Below, piece by piece: positions 45,605 through 54,169 of a DNA stretch of 64,000 nucleotides. The stretch lies in the NCBI GenBank assembly GCA_017626395.1, contig JAGAIU010000028.1, forward strand, positions 49,930 to 113,929, read 5' to 3'. The notes below the pieces were generated by a model. That model was given only the letters and a program-made list of their open reading frames with translations, was not told where the DNA came from and searched no databases. The position numbers and the translations under genes are program-made. Source of the DNA: Clostridia bacterium (GTDB lineage Bacteria; Bacillota; Clostridia; TANB77; CAG-465). Numbering within the stretch: the first letter of the stretch is position 1; every line of letters begins with the position of its first letter.

Positions 45605-45642
45605 ATACCTTTAGTATAAGTTGTACTAAAGGTATTATTTTT
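45605..45642 (+). terminator. Terminator
   Basis: ATACCTTTAGTA / TACTAAAGGTAT (45605-45616 with 45624-45635), T-rich tail. Confidence 0.83.
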
Positions 45643-45701
45643 AGTTGAAATTTAAATTTCTCTATGATAAACTAAAAAAAGTAATAAGAGGAGGAATTAA
45701 A

Positions 45702-46184
45702 TTGCAAGATAAAACTAATGTAATGAGAATTCTTGATAGTAAGAAAATTGAATATAAAGCACATTATTATACAAATTCAGATGCAATAGCAGGGCTAGAT
45801 GTTGTAGCTGCATTAAATGAAAACCCTAATCAAGCATTTAAGACTTTAGTTACAAGAAGTGCAAGTAAAAATTATTATGTATTTGTTGTGCCAGTAAGCG
45901 GAGAGTTAGATCTTAAAAAAGCAGCTAAAAGTGTAAATGAAAAAAGTGTTGAAATGATAAAACAAAAAGAATTATTACCACTAACTGGGTATATTCATGG
46001 TGGCTGTTCTCCTATAGGAATGAAGAAACAATTTAATACCGTTATAGATATAAGTGCTAAAGACTTTGAAACTATATTTGTAAGTGGTGGGAAAATTGGA
46101 TATCAAATAGAGATGAAAGTTGAAGACTTTAGTAAAGTAATACGTGTAACTTTTGAAGACATAGTAAGGGAGAGCCATGATTAA
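45702..46184 (+). CDS. ybaK: YbaK/EbsC-type Cys-tRNA(Pro) deacylase
   Basis: Trans-editing hydrolase of 160 residues, the normal size. It removes cysteine from mischarged tRNA-Pro. Family segments visible: TLVTRSASKNYYVFVVPVSGELDLKKAAK (the core Lys/Gly region) and GYIHGGCSPIGMKK followed by VSGGKIGYQIEM. The TTG start at 45702 has AGGAGG seven bases upstream; the 19 extra codons from 45645 are not needed. Its end overlaps the next gene by eight bases. Confidence 0.92.
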   Translation: MQDKTNVMRILDSKKIEYKAHYYTNSDAIAGLDVVAALNENPNQAFKTLVTRSASKNYYVFVVPVSGELDLKKAAKSVNEKSVEMIKQKELLPLTGYIHGGCSPIGMKKQFNTVIDISAKDFETIFVSGGKIGYQIEMKVEDFSKVIRVTFEDIVRESHD

Positions 46185-47121
46185 AAGACAAGAGATTTAT
46201 GATATGTATTGGTATTTTGCATATGAAAGACAAAATATCTTTTATAAAAAATTAAATGGAGAAAAACCACCATATACAGAAGATGAAATTCTTTCAACAT
46301 ATAAATTTTGTAATTGCTATAGAGTGCTAGATAGGGTATCTCAATATTTATTAAAAAATGTTATATATAAAGATACTTCTAAATATAGTGATGAAGACAT
46401 ATTATTTAGAATTATACTTTTTAAGCTTTTTAATAAAGAAGATACCTGGGAATACTTAATTAATTCTTTAGGAGATGTTACTTTAAAAGGATTTTCTTGG
46501 GATAAATATAATAAAGTACTTCTAGATAGGAAATTAAGTGGAGAAAAATTATATAATGATGCGTATATATCATGTGCTACTAAAGCCTATGGTTATGATT
46601 TAAAACATCAAAATCATTTAGCTTTACTTGAAGAGATGTTTTTAAAAGATAAAGTTCAGGAGAAAATAATTAATTCTAGTAGTATGGAAGAAGTATTTAA
46701 TATCTTCAAATCATATCCTTTAATTGGGGATTTTATGGCATATCAACTTGCAACAGATATAAATTATAGCAATGCGGTAAACTTTGGCGAAAATACCTTT
46801 ACTATAGCAGGTCCCGGTGCTAAAAGAGGAATAAGAAAATGTTTTTCTAATTTAGAAAAAGCTACAGATAGACAAGTTATAGAATATATGTACAGTGTAC
46901 AAGAAGATGAATTTAAAAGATTAAATTTAGATTTTAAATATATAGGTGGAAGAAAGCTACAATACATAGATATACAAAATTTATTTTGTGAACTAGATAA
47001 GTATCTAAGAGAAAGAAGACCAGATTTAAAAACTAATAGAGTAAAAATAAAGAAGAAATATCTTCCTAAAAGTGGTAAAATAGAATATATGTTACCACCA
47101 AAGTGGAATGTTGAAATATAG
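46177..47121 (+). CDS. HMUDK-helical / alpha-GPT pyrophosphorylase-family protein
   Basis: A 314-residue helical protein that I recognise by pattern as belonging to the family built on the helical domain of phage 5-hydroxymethyl-dUMP DNA kinases and the alpha-glutamyl/putrescinyl-thymine pyrophosphorylases: FAYERQNIFYKKLNGEKPPYTEDEILSTYKFCNCYRVLDRVSQYL-type start (bases 46212-46350), PLIGDFMAYQLATDINYS with FGENTF, and GPGAKRGIRKC in the HhH-GPD-like second half. Phage members act on thymine-derived bases in DNA; bacterial chromosomal members have no settled role. It overlaps ybaK by eight bases and the metallopeptidase follows closely. Repair or modification of DNA bases is inference. Confidence 0.75.
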   Translation: MIKRQEIYDMYWYFAYERQNIFYKKLNGEKPPYTEDEILSTYKFCNCYRVLDRVSQYLLKNVIYKDTSKYSDEDILFRIILFKLFNKEDTWEYLINSLGDVTLKGFSWDKYNKVLLDRKLSGEKLYNDAYISCATKAYGYDLKHQNHLALLEEMFLKDKVQEKIINSSSMEEVFNIFKSYPLIGDFMAYQLATDINYSNAVNFGENTFTIAGPGAKRGIRKCFSNLEKATDRQVIEYMYSVQEDEFKRLNLDFKYIGGRKLQYIDIQNLFCELDKYLRERRPDLKTNRVKIKKKYLPKSGKIEYMLPPKWNVEI

Positions 47122-47131
47122 GTTAAAGCTT

Positions 47132-47845
47132 ATGGAAAAGAAAACAGTAAAAGAGATATGGTATAACAATGAGAAAATAGAATGCACTATTATTAAAAGT
47201 AAAATTAAGAATGTGTATATACAAATAAAAGACGGAAAAGCTATTTTAAAAGCTCCAAATTGTGCAACAGATAAATTAATAACTGAATTACTAGAAAAGC
47301 GAAAAAAATGGATTTATGAGAATATAAAGAGGCAAAAAAATAATAAAGATAGAACTATAGATTTAGTAAATAAAAATTATTTGTATATATTAGATGAAAA
47401 AGTTAATATTAAATACAAATATAAAGAAGTAAATAAAATAGAGATAAATATAGAAAATAATGAGTGTATAATAGTTATTCCTACAAAATTAAAAGAAGAT
47501 AAGTTTTTAGTTTCAAAGCTCGAAAAAAAGTTAGATGAAAAACTAAAAGAGGTGGCAACTTTTGAAATAGAAAAGGCTATAAATAAATATGGTAAACTTA
47601 CAGGACTTTATCCTAAAAGTGTAACTATAAGGAAGTTTAAAAGAATCTGGGGAAATTGTTCATCAAAAAAAGATATTAAAATTAACCAAAATGTTATATT
47701 TTATGGAAGAGAAGAAATTGAGTATGTTTGTTTACATGAAATGGCACATTTAAAATATATGAATCATCAAAAGGAATTTTGGGCATTTATTAAAAAATAT
47801 ATGCCGGATTATAAAGAAAGAGTAAAAAAACTAAAACAAAATTAA
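47132..47845 (+). CDS. YgjP-like (DUF45) zinc metallopeptidase
   Basis: A 237-residue M48-like protease. N-terminal beta domain (IKNVYIQIKDGKAILKAPN), then the SVTIRKFKRIWGNCSSK segment and HEMAHLKYMNHQKEFW, giving HExxH plus a third His ligand. Homologues are often found with restriction-modification genes. Start uncertain: ATG 47132 matches family starts but has a weak ribosome site; an in-frame ATG at 47108 would overlap the previous gene. Confidence 0.87.
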   Translation: MEKKTVKEIWYNNEKIECTIIKSKIKNVYIQIKDGKAILKAPNCATDKLITELLEKRKKWIYENIKRQKNNKDRTIDLVNKNYLYILDEKVNIKYKYKEVNKIEINIENNECIIVIPTKLKEDKFLVSKLEKKLDEKLKEVATFEIEKAINKYGKLTGLYPKSVTIRKFKRIWGNCSSKKDIKINQNVIFYGREEIEYVCLHEMAHLKYMNHQKEFWAFIKKYMPDYKERVKKLKQN

Positions 47846-47861
47846 AATAAGGAGAAGATAT

Positions 47862-48488
47862 ATGGAAGTAAAGGATAAAAAAGTAAAAAAGGATAGCAAA
47901 AAAATAATCAAAATAGTAATCTTTGCATTAATTATTTTATTTTCAATATTTTTTGTAGCAACAAAGATAGTTGAAAGTAAAATTGCACAATCAGTTGAGA
48001 TTTTTACTGAAGCTATAAAAAGTGGAGATAGAGAAACAGCAAACAAATATGTAACAGAAAATTCTATTTCATTTTTAACTTTTGAAGAAATTCCTGAAAA
48101 TCAAGAATTAATGAATATTTTTATAAAGCACCTTTCAGCTGAAATATTAAATGTTTCAAAAAATAAAAATGAAGCTACTGTTAGAGTTAAATTTAGCAAT
48201 AAAGATTTTGAAGTTATAATGACTAAATATATGCAAGAAGTTGTAGCTACAACACTATCAAATTTAGATACAGAAATATCAGATGAAGAATTTGAAGAAA
48301 TCTTTTTAACATATTTAAAAGAACAATTTGATTCAGAAGAAAATCAAGTTGTAACAAATGAAGTAGATGTAAAATTGATAAAAATAGAAGATACATGGAA
48401 AATAGTAGTAGATAGTAACTTTAGAAACGGACTATTTCCAGGACTAACAAAGATTGTTGAAAGCATGGGACCGCAAAATCCATACTAA
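47862..48488 (+). CDS. Anchored extracytoplasmic protein, NTF2-like
   Basis: A 208-residue protein with a Lys-rich cytoplasmic start, one membrane helix (about 16-38) and an outer domain starting IVESKIAQSVEIFTEAIKSGD, typical of DUF4878/DUF5105-like NTF2-fold modules. No lipobox. Function unknown. AAGGAG upstream. The terminator follows the stop at once. Confidence 0.72.
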   Translation: MEVKDKKVKKDSKKIIKIVIFALIILFSIFFVATKIVESKIAQSVEIFTEAIKSGDRETANKYVTENSISFLTFEEIPENQELMNIFIKHLSAEILNVSKNKNEATVRVKFSNKDFEVIMTKYMQEVVATTLSNLDTEISDEEFEEIFLTYLKEQFDSEENQVVTNEVDVKLIKIEDTWKIVVDSNFRNGLFPGLTKIVESMGPQNPY

Positions 48489-48489
48489 A

Positions 48490-48518
48490 AAGAAAGGGGA
48501 AACCTTTTCTTTTTTTGT
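48490..48518 (+). terminator. Terminator
   Basis: AGAAAGGG paired with CCTTTTCT (one wobble), AA loop, T7. Confidence 0.72.
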
Positions 48519-48526
48519 GTCAACGA

Positions 48527-48554
48527 TTGATTTTTATGTAAAATATGGTATAAT
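48527..48554 (+). promoter_or_regulatory. Promoter with extended -10
   Basis: TTGATT (48527-48532), 16-base spacer, TATAAT (48549-48554) preceded by TGG. Confidence 0.72.
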
Positions 48555-48610
48555 ATTATGCGTTAATTTAAAATGTTTACCTAATAAAAAATTTTAAAAG
48601 GAGTGATTAT

Positions 48611-49039
48611 ATGAAAAATAGTAAAAAAGTTGTTTTTGCAGTTACTTCAGGAAGTATACCGATTTTATTTAAAGGAAATAATATCTTTATTTCAAAACTT
48701 GAAATAAGGGACAATGTAGTAGAAAATTACCATGAAGTATTTTTAAAGGATGTTAAAAAATTCAAATGGCTAGGACCAAATATTTTTATGGCAGAAAACG
48801 AAGAATGTATTTATTACGTTATGACTAAAAAAGAAAGTAAATTTAATAAATATTTGGCATTTTCAAAGCATATACCACAAAAGGGAAAGATGTTTCCTTG
48901 CACTAGATTATTATACAATTATTCAGCATGTTCAGAAGATAGTATTGTTACTAGCCCTGTAAATAGAATTACCAAGTTAAGTGATAATCTGTATAAAATA
49001 AAAACTAGACATGAATATATTGTTAAAATAATAAATTAG
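48611..49039 (+). CDS. Hypothetical protein
   Basis: A 142-residue soluble protein of mixed beta/alpha pattern (KVVFAVTSGSIPILFKGN, FKWLGPNIFMAENEEC, NRITKLSDNLYKIKT). No family recognised. AAAGGAG precedes the ATG and the next, broken gene begins 12 bases after its stop, so both are likely one transcript. Confidence 0.7.
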   Translation: MKNSKKVVFAVTSGSIPILFKGNNIFISKLEIRDNVVENYHEVFLKDVKKFKWLGPNIFMAENEECIYYVMTKKESKFNKYLAFSKHIPQKGKMFPCTRLLYNYSACSEDSIVTSPVNRITKLSDNLYKIKTRHEYIVKIIN

Positions 49040-49050
49040 GAGTGATAAAT

Positions 49051-50014
49051 ATGGATAATAGGTGGTCAGAAAATTATAATTTAGAATTAATGGATAGTGT
49101 ACCAGTAGCTTTAAAACAACCATTAAGAGAGTTAATTGCCATAATGTTAAATTCGACACTTCTATATAGTAAGGATGATGTTATAAAATTGCTTGAAGAT
49201 TTAAAATCTAGGAGATTAGCTATTAAAGTTGAAAAGGTGATTACCTCTCAAAATAATGTTGGAAATGCATTAGATAGAGTAGCTTTTGGATATGGATATG
49301 TAGACTTTGGAAAAGAAAGTATTTTTTACAAAAATGAATTGGATAAAAAGATAATTATTTGGGAAGAGATTTTACGGAATAGATACCAAACGTTTAGTTA
49401 AAGTTCTTGCATATTTTGTAGATATATATTTAAATACTGATGAAAATGCAATGTTTAGTAATTATAAAACACTAGAAAGATCTTTTAAAGTTAATAATTT
49501 TTTTGAGTATACAATGCTTACAGACTTTGCAGATGGTAACTTAAAAGCTTTAGGTGGATTTAGAAAAAGCATATTAGATAAATGGTGTGAGTATATATCT
49601 TATGCAGCCTCAGATGTAATATCATCATATTTAACTAAAGAACAGCCAATGTTTAAAAGTAGAAGTAGTTTTATAAGAACAATTATGATGCTAAAAAAGA
49701 GTAATATTTATGAAATGGCTAAAGCTAAAAGAAAAAATGATTTTGAATACTTTTTCTCAATAATACCTGACGAATACTTAAAGAAAATATCTCTATTTTC
49801 TATAGCTTTTGAAAATAGTAAAAAAGACTGTGAAGCTATACTTAGAAAGTATCAACTAGAAGCAGAAATATATAGATATATTAGTTATTTATATTATGAT
49901 AATAAAATGCAATTATTTAGTAAAGAAGAACAAGAAGAAATTGTTTATAGATTACTTAAACTAAGCAAAACTTTTTATAATCCAGATATAAAATTAGATT
50001 GTGGACTTATATAA
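49051..50014 (+). pseudogene. Hypothetical gene split by a one-base insertion near 49369
   Basis: ATG at 49051 behind AGGAGTG opens a frame that stops at 49401. The same protein continues one frame over: skipping one base near 49369 gives ...IIIWEE-FYGIDTKRLVKVLAYFVD... and runs without a stop to 50014. The total of 964 bases is 3n+1. The joined product would be 320 residues, mostly helical, of unknown family. No known +1 slippery site is seen. Either a true inactivating mutation or a sequence error. Confidence 0.75.
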
Positions 50015-50018
50015 TATT

Positions 50019-50056
50019 AGAAGATGTTAAAATATAACATCTTCTTTATTTTTTGC
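50019..50056 (+). terminator. Terminator
   Basis: AGAAGATGTTA / TAACATCTTCT (50019-50029 with 50035-50045), T-rich tail. Confidence 0.87.
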
Positions 50057-50089
50057 TTTTTATAGTATATAATTTTCTTGGTGATAATT

Positions 50090-50662
50090 ATGAAAAAGAC
50101 AATGTTAGTAGATTTAGATTACGTTATTTGCCATCCAGGATTTTTAAAAATTGTTAATGACTTTTTAGGAACAAATTACGTAGAAGATGATTTTGAAGAA
50201 TATATTATAGATGGTGTGATAGGTTCACAAGAGAAAATAAACGAATTTTATGAATATTATTTATTACAGGATGGATATAAAGATGCTGTATTAATAGAGG
50301 GAGCTAAAGAGGCACTTGAAAGATTAAGTGAATATTATGATATACATCTTTGCAGTGCTTGTGTAATGTTTGGAGTAGAAAGAAGGTCAGCAAAACTATT
50401 TAAAGATAAATTTGAATATCTTATGAGAGAATTACCTTTTTTAGATCCAGAAAAAATTATATTTACTAATTCTAAAAATATATTTAAAGCAGATGTACAG
50501 ATAGATGATAGATTACCAAATATGTTAGGTGATGTAAAGATTAAATTACTTTTTGATGCTTATCATAACAGGAAAATATCAGACGAAGAATTAAAAGAGC
50601 ATAATATGATAAGAGTTAAAAATTGGAAAGAAATTGAGGATATTTTACTTAAATCAAAGTAG
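50090..50662 (+). CDS. 5'(3')-deoxyribonucleotidase-like HAD phosphatase
   Basis: A 190-residue HAD-fold protein of the NT5C group. The nucleophile and acid are in VDLDYVI (DxD), motif II lies in HLCSACV, motif III Lys region in RRSAKLFKDKF and the metal-binding QIDDRL forms motif IV. The group removes phosphate from deoxynucleotides. ATG at 50090 follows GGTGAT; the GTG at 50078 lies in that site. Confidence 0.83.
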   Translation: MKKTMLVDLDYVICHPGFLKIVNDFLGTNYVEDDFEEYIIDGVIGSQEKINEFYEYYLLQDGYKDAVLIEGAKEALERLSEYYDIHLCSACVMFGVERRSAKLFKDKFEYLMRELPFLDPEKIIFTNSKNIFKADVQIDDRLPNMLGDVKIKLLFDAYHNRKISDEELKEHNMIRVKNWKEIEDILLKSK

Positions 50663-50679
50663 TAAATTAATAAAATTTG

Positions 50680-50708
50680 TTTACTTTGCTAAAAATAAAT
50701 GATATAAT
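50680..50708 (+). promoter_or_regulatory. Promoter of ackA
   Basis: TTTACT (50680-50685), 17-base spacer, TATAAT (50703-50708) preceded by TGA. Confidence 0.82.
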
Positions 50709-50738
50709 GAAATATCTACCAAAAAAGGAGTGATGACT

Positions 50739-51929
50739 ATGAAGATATTAGTTTTAAATTGTGGTAGTTCTTCTTTAAAGTTCCAAATTATAGATATGGA
50801 AAAAGAAGATAGAATTGTAAAAGGAAATTATGAAAGAATTGGTGGTAAAAGATCATGTCTTAGACTTAACGTTAGGGGCGAGAAATCTGAGATAGAAAAA
50901 GCTGCTAGAAATTATGAGGAGGCTATAAAAACAGTACTTAATTTAATTCAAAACGAAAAGTACAATATAATTTCTTCTTTAGATGAAATCGGAGCAGTAG
51001 GACATAGAATTGTTCATGGTGGCGAAAAATATAGTGAATCTGTATTAATAACAGATGATGTTATTAAAGAAATTGAAAAATGTATTCCACTTGCACCATT
51101 ACACAATCCAGAAGGAATAGAGGGAATTAAAGCTACAAGAAAAGCTTTAAAAGATGTACCAATGGTTGCAGTATTTGATACAGCTTTTCATCAAACTATG
51201 CCTAAAAAAGCATATATATATCAAATACCATACAGATATTATGAACAATATCAAATTAGAAAATATGGGTTCCATGGAACTAGTCACAGATATGTTGCTA
51301 GTAGAGTAGCGGAACTTTTAAATAAAGATATAAAAGATTTAAAAATAATAAATTGCCATTTAGGACAAGGAGCATCTCTTTGTGCTATTGATGGAGGAAA
51401 ATCTATTGATACAACAATGGGACTTACACCAACAGCTGGTATTCCAATGGCAACTAGATGTGGAGATATAGATCCTGCAATTATTCCATACATTATGAGA
51501 ATTGAGGATTTAGATGCTCATGAAATAGAAAGAATGATAAATAAAAAATCTGGTGCATGGGGAGTTTCTGGTGTATCAGAAGATTATAGAGATATAGAAA
51601 GAGAATATCTAACAGGAGATGAAAGATCAGTTCTTGCACTAGATACTCAAGCATATAAAATTGCTCAAACAATTGCATCATACATGGTATCACTAGGTGG
51701 ACTTGATGTTATCACATTTAGTGGTGGTGTTGGTGAAAAAGGCTACGAAGCTAGATTAAGAATTTGTAAACAACTTGAATGTTTCGGAATAAAAATAGAT
51801 GAAGAAAGAAATAACATGAGAGGCGAAGAAAGACTAATAAGTACTGATGATTCTAAAGTAAAACTTTATGTTGTTCCTACAAATGAAGAACTTATGATAG
51901 CAAGAGATACATATGCGATAGTAAAATAA
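50739..51929 (+). CDS. ackA: Acetate kinase
   Basis: Makes ATP and acetate from acetyl phosphate, the energy-conserving end of the pyruvate formate-lyase route. The 396-residue product carries LNCGSSSLKFQ, VAVFDTAFHQTMP, the GTSHRYV segment, GLTPTAGIPMATRCGDIDP and FSGGVGE. ATG at 50739 is eight bases after AAAGGAG; a GTG at 50730 overlaps the ribosome site. Single-gene unit. Confidence 0.97.
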   Translation: MKILVLNCGSSSLKFQIIDMEKEDRIVKGNYERIGGKRSCLRLNVRGEKSEIEKAARNYEEAIKTVLNLIQNEKYNIISSLDEIGAVGHRIVHGGEKYSESVLITDDVIKEIEKCIPLAPLHNPEGIEGIKATRKALKDVPMVAVFDTAFHQTMPKKAYIYQIPYRYYEQYQIRKYGFHGTSHRYVASRVAELLNKDIKDLKIINCHLGQGASLCAIDGGKSIDTTMGLTPTAGIPMATRCGDIDPAIIPYIMRIEDLDAHEIERMINKKSGAWGVSGVSEDYRDIEREYLTGDERSVLALDTQAYKIAQTIASYMVSLGGLDVITFSGGVGEKGYEARLRICKQLECFGIKIDEERNNMRGEERLISTDDSKVKLYVVPTNEELMIARDTYAIVK

Positions 51930-51946
51930 AAAAATAAGAAAATAAG

Positions 51947-51978
51947 AAAGTCTTGATTTAAATATCAAGACTTTTTTC
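51947..51978 (+). terminator. Terminator of ackA
   Basis: AAAGTCTTGAT / ATCAAGACTTT (51947-51957 with 51964-51974), T tail. Confidence 0.88.
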
Positions 51979-52007
51979 TTGCTAAAAAAGTGCAATAATG
52001 ATATAAT
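51979..52007 (+). promoter_or_regulatory. Promoter of the broken 88-codon gene
   Basis: TTGCTA (51979-51984), 17-base spacer, TATAAT (52002-52007) preceded by TGA. Confidence 0.7.
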
Positions 52008-52064
52008 CCAAATTTGAAAAAATATGTAATATTTTAGCATTAATATGCAAAAGGAGGGATAATT

Positions 52065-52332
52065 ATGAAGAGGATAGATAAGTTTATGCAAAAAGCTAAA
52101 AACATTCGGAATTTTTGTTCATAAAACAGAAATGATAAATATTAATTTAAATGTTAATCACATTATTACTGACGGCAAAGAAATTAAAGTTTTAGATAAT
52201 GAAATAAATATTTTTGGTGGAAATTACTGCATAATTTATGATTCTTTACCAATTACCATATTTTTAACTGAAGATGTTAGTATAAGAAAACTATATCGAA
52301 TATTAAAGAAAAGATTTAAAATAAAATTATAA
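52065..52332 (+). pseudogene. Small gene split by an extra A in an A5 run near 52098
   Basis: AAAGGAGGG and ATG at 52065 open a frame that stops after 19 codons. Removing one A from the run before 52104 restores MQKAKTFGIFVHKTEMININ..., which continues to 52332 (268 bases, 3n+1; 88 residues). The later part has short beta strands and a basic helical tail; no family recognised. The promoter and ribosome site belong to the first frame, the bulk of the protein to the second, so the break is real in this sequence. Confidence 0.75.
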
Positions 52333-52368
52333 TTTTTGACAAAAAGTATTAAATATTATTTTTGATTG

Positions 52369-52377
52369 TGATATAAT
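52369..52377 (+). promoter_or_regulatory. Extended -10 element
   Basis: TGATATAAT just upstream of the anchored-protein gene; the -35 is weak (TTAAAT at 52349-52354). Confidence 0.55.
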
Positions 52378-52408
52378 TTAGTTGTTAATTATGATTAGGA
52401 GGATTAAT

Positions 52409-53005
52409 ATGGACGACGATGACGATGTAAAGTGTCCTAGTATATCAGATAATCATACTAATGAAGAGGTTGAAGATAGTAATATAAAGCCAAAGAGAAT
52501 GTCTATAATATCTATTGCAATAATAGTTATATTTTTGGCATCAGTATTTTTTGTTTTTAATTCTATAGTTAGTAGAAGTAACTTTAATATTGAAAATCAA
52601 GTATTTAAGTTAAGTGATAATTCTACATTAATATTTCAAAAAGACAACCAGTACATTCTTAGTTATCAAATGGGAAATCAATATATAAAGATGAGTGGTA
52701 AATATAGAATAACTTTTGGTGATGAGATAAACGAGAATGTAAAATCTGAATATAAGTATTACATTAACGATTTTAAAAGAGATGAATATGTATTAGGATT
52801 TTTGGAATTGCAAAATGATGAACTGTATATAAACGATATAAAAAATGATGATGGATATATTAATACGTATTATATTTTAATGGTGTATTATGAAGAAGAT
52901 AAAATGACTTTTTTAGGATATAATGTAGATACAGGAACAAAAATCAAATTTACACAACAAATTGGAGGATATGAAAAGTATATAGAAAGTAACACTAAAA
53001 AATAA
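52409..53005 (+). CDS. Anchored extracytoplasmic protein of unknown family
   Basis: A 198-residue single-pass protein: acidic start (MDDDDDVKC), membrane helix about residues 32-54, then a beta-rich outer domain (STLIFQKDNQYILSY, KMSGKYRITF, YYILMVYYEEDKMTFLGY). It has the same plan as the anchored protein at 44486. AGGAGG before the ATG at 52409. The stop lies in the terminator loop. Confidence 0.75.
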   Translation: MDDDDDVKCPSISDNHTNEEVEDSNIKPKRMSIISIAIIVIFLASVFFVFNSIVSRSNFNIENQVFKLSDNSTLIFQKDNQYILSYQMGNQYIKMSGKYRITFGDEINENVKSEYKYYINDFKRDEYVLGFLELQNDELYINDIKNDDGYINTYYILMVYYEEDKMTFLGYNVDTGTKIKFTQQIGGYEKYIESNTKK

Positions 53006-53020
53006 TAGTGTTACTTTTTT
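52986..53020 (+). terminator. Terminator with the stop codon in its loop
   Basis: AAAGTAACACTA / TAGTGTTACTTT (52986-52997 with 53006-53017), T tail; TAA at 53003-53005. Confidence 0.88.
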
Positions 53021-53103
53021 CTTGCAAAAAATATATAAATTATATATAATAACTTCGGAAATAAAATCTTTATATAAAAATAATTATTGAAAGGGTGATT
53101 AAT

Positions 53104-53359
53104 ATGAATCTAAATTTAGAGCCAAAAATGTTAATAGGATGTATTTTTTTAGTATGTCTTGGATTTGTATATTTGATGGTAAGAATAATGTATGGTGGAA
53201 AGATAAAAATAGATGAAAGTATAGGACGGACATGGTACACAAAAGTATATAGCAGTAGTTGTTACTATAGTTATTATATCAGTAATTCTTACATTGTTAA
53301 TTAGTTTTAAACTAGGATTATTTCAATCAGTAAATGTATTTGAGCACTTAAGTAAATAA
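53104..53359 (+). pseudogene. Small membrane protein gene split by one extra base near 53230
   Basis: ATG at 53104 behind AAGGGTG encodes a first membrane helix (MLIGCIFLVCLGFVYLMV) and IKIDESIGR, then runs into a Tyr/Ser-rich end at 53304. One frame over, the sequence reads HGTQKYIAVVVTIVIISVILTLLISF and on to a TAA at 53357-53359 inside the terminator hairpin. The total, 256 bases, is 3n+1. The intact product would be an 84-residue two-helix membrane protein of unknown function. Confidence 0.75.
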
Positions 53360-53374
53360 CTTAAGTGTTTTTTT
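53345..53374 (+). terminator. Terminator
   Basis: CACTTAAGT / ACTTAAGTG (53345-53353 with 53359-53367), T7. The stop of the repaired upstream frame lies at the loop. Confidence 0.87.
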
Positions 53375-53404
53375 ATACAGAATATATTCTTTTTTTGAAC
53401 ATTA

Positions 53405-53413
53405 TGATATAAT
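53405..53413 (+). promoter_or_regulatory. Extended -10 element of the two-component operon
   Basis: TGATATAAT; no good -35 is visible at the expected distance. Confidence 0.5.
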
Positions 53414-53494
53414 TTTATCAACATATCATAAAATTATCACATATGTATGATAATATCTAATTATGTTAAATTAAATATTAAAAGGTGGGTAAAT

Positions 53495-54169
53495 ATGAGA
53501 GTATTAGTTGTAGATGATGAAGAAAAAATAAGAAATGTTATAAAAGAATATGCAGAATTTGAAGGATATGAAATAGATGAAGCCTGTGATGGTATGGAAG
53601 CTATCGTAAAATGTAAAAACGGAGAATATGATATTATAATCATGGATATTATGATGCCAAAACTTGATGGCTTTTCATCTATAAAAGAAATAAAGAAAAT
53701 AAAAGATATACCAGTTATTATGCTATCAGCACGTAGTGAAGAATATGATAAATTATTTGGCTTTGAAATAGGAATAGATGATTACGTAGTAAAACCATTT
53801 AGTCCTAAAGAGTTAATGGCAAGAATAAATGCAGTAATAACTAGAAGCAAAGCAGGTGCTTCTAATACAACACAACAAGAAAAATATGTATTTGAAGGCT
53901 TAGAAGTAGATATGCTTGGAAGGAATGTGTATGTTGATGGAGTTAAGAAGGAACTTACACCAAAAGAATATGAATTATTACAGTATTTTATATTAAATAA
54001 AAATATTGCATTATCTAGAGAAAAAATATTAAACGAAGTATGGGGATATGATTTCTTTGGCGAAGACAGAACTGTTGATACACATGTTAAAATGTTAAGA
54101 AATAATTTAGAAAAATATAGAGATAAAATAGTAACTGTAAGAGGAATGGGGTATAAATTTGAAGAGTAA
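53495..54169 (+). CDS. OmpR-family response regulator
   Basis: A 224-residue DNA-binding regulator. Receiver domain with acidic pocket VVDDEEK, phosphoacceptor Asp in IIIMDIMMP, and VKPF lysine; C-terminal winged helix (LTPKEYELLQYFILN ... DRTVDTHVKMLRNNL ... RGMGYKFEE). ATG at 53495 follows AAAGGTGGG. The kinase gene overlaps its end by 11 bases. Target genes unknown. Confidence 0.95.
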   Translation: MRVLVVDDEEKIRNVIKEYAEFEGYEIDEACDGMEAIVKCKNGEYDIIIMDIMMPKLDGFSSIKEIKKIKDIPVIMLSARSEEYDKLFGFEIGIDDYVVKPFSPKELMARINAVITRSKAGASNTTQQEKYVFEGLEVDMLGRNVYVDGVKKELTPKEYELLQYFILNKNIALSREKILNEVWGYDFFGEDRTVDTHVKMLRNNLEKYRDKIVTVRGMGYKFEE

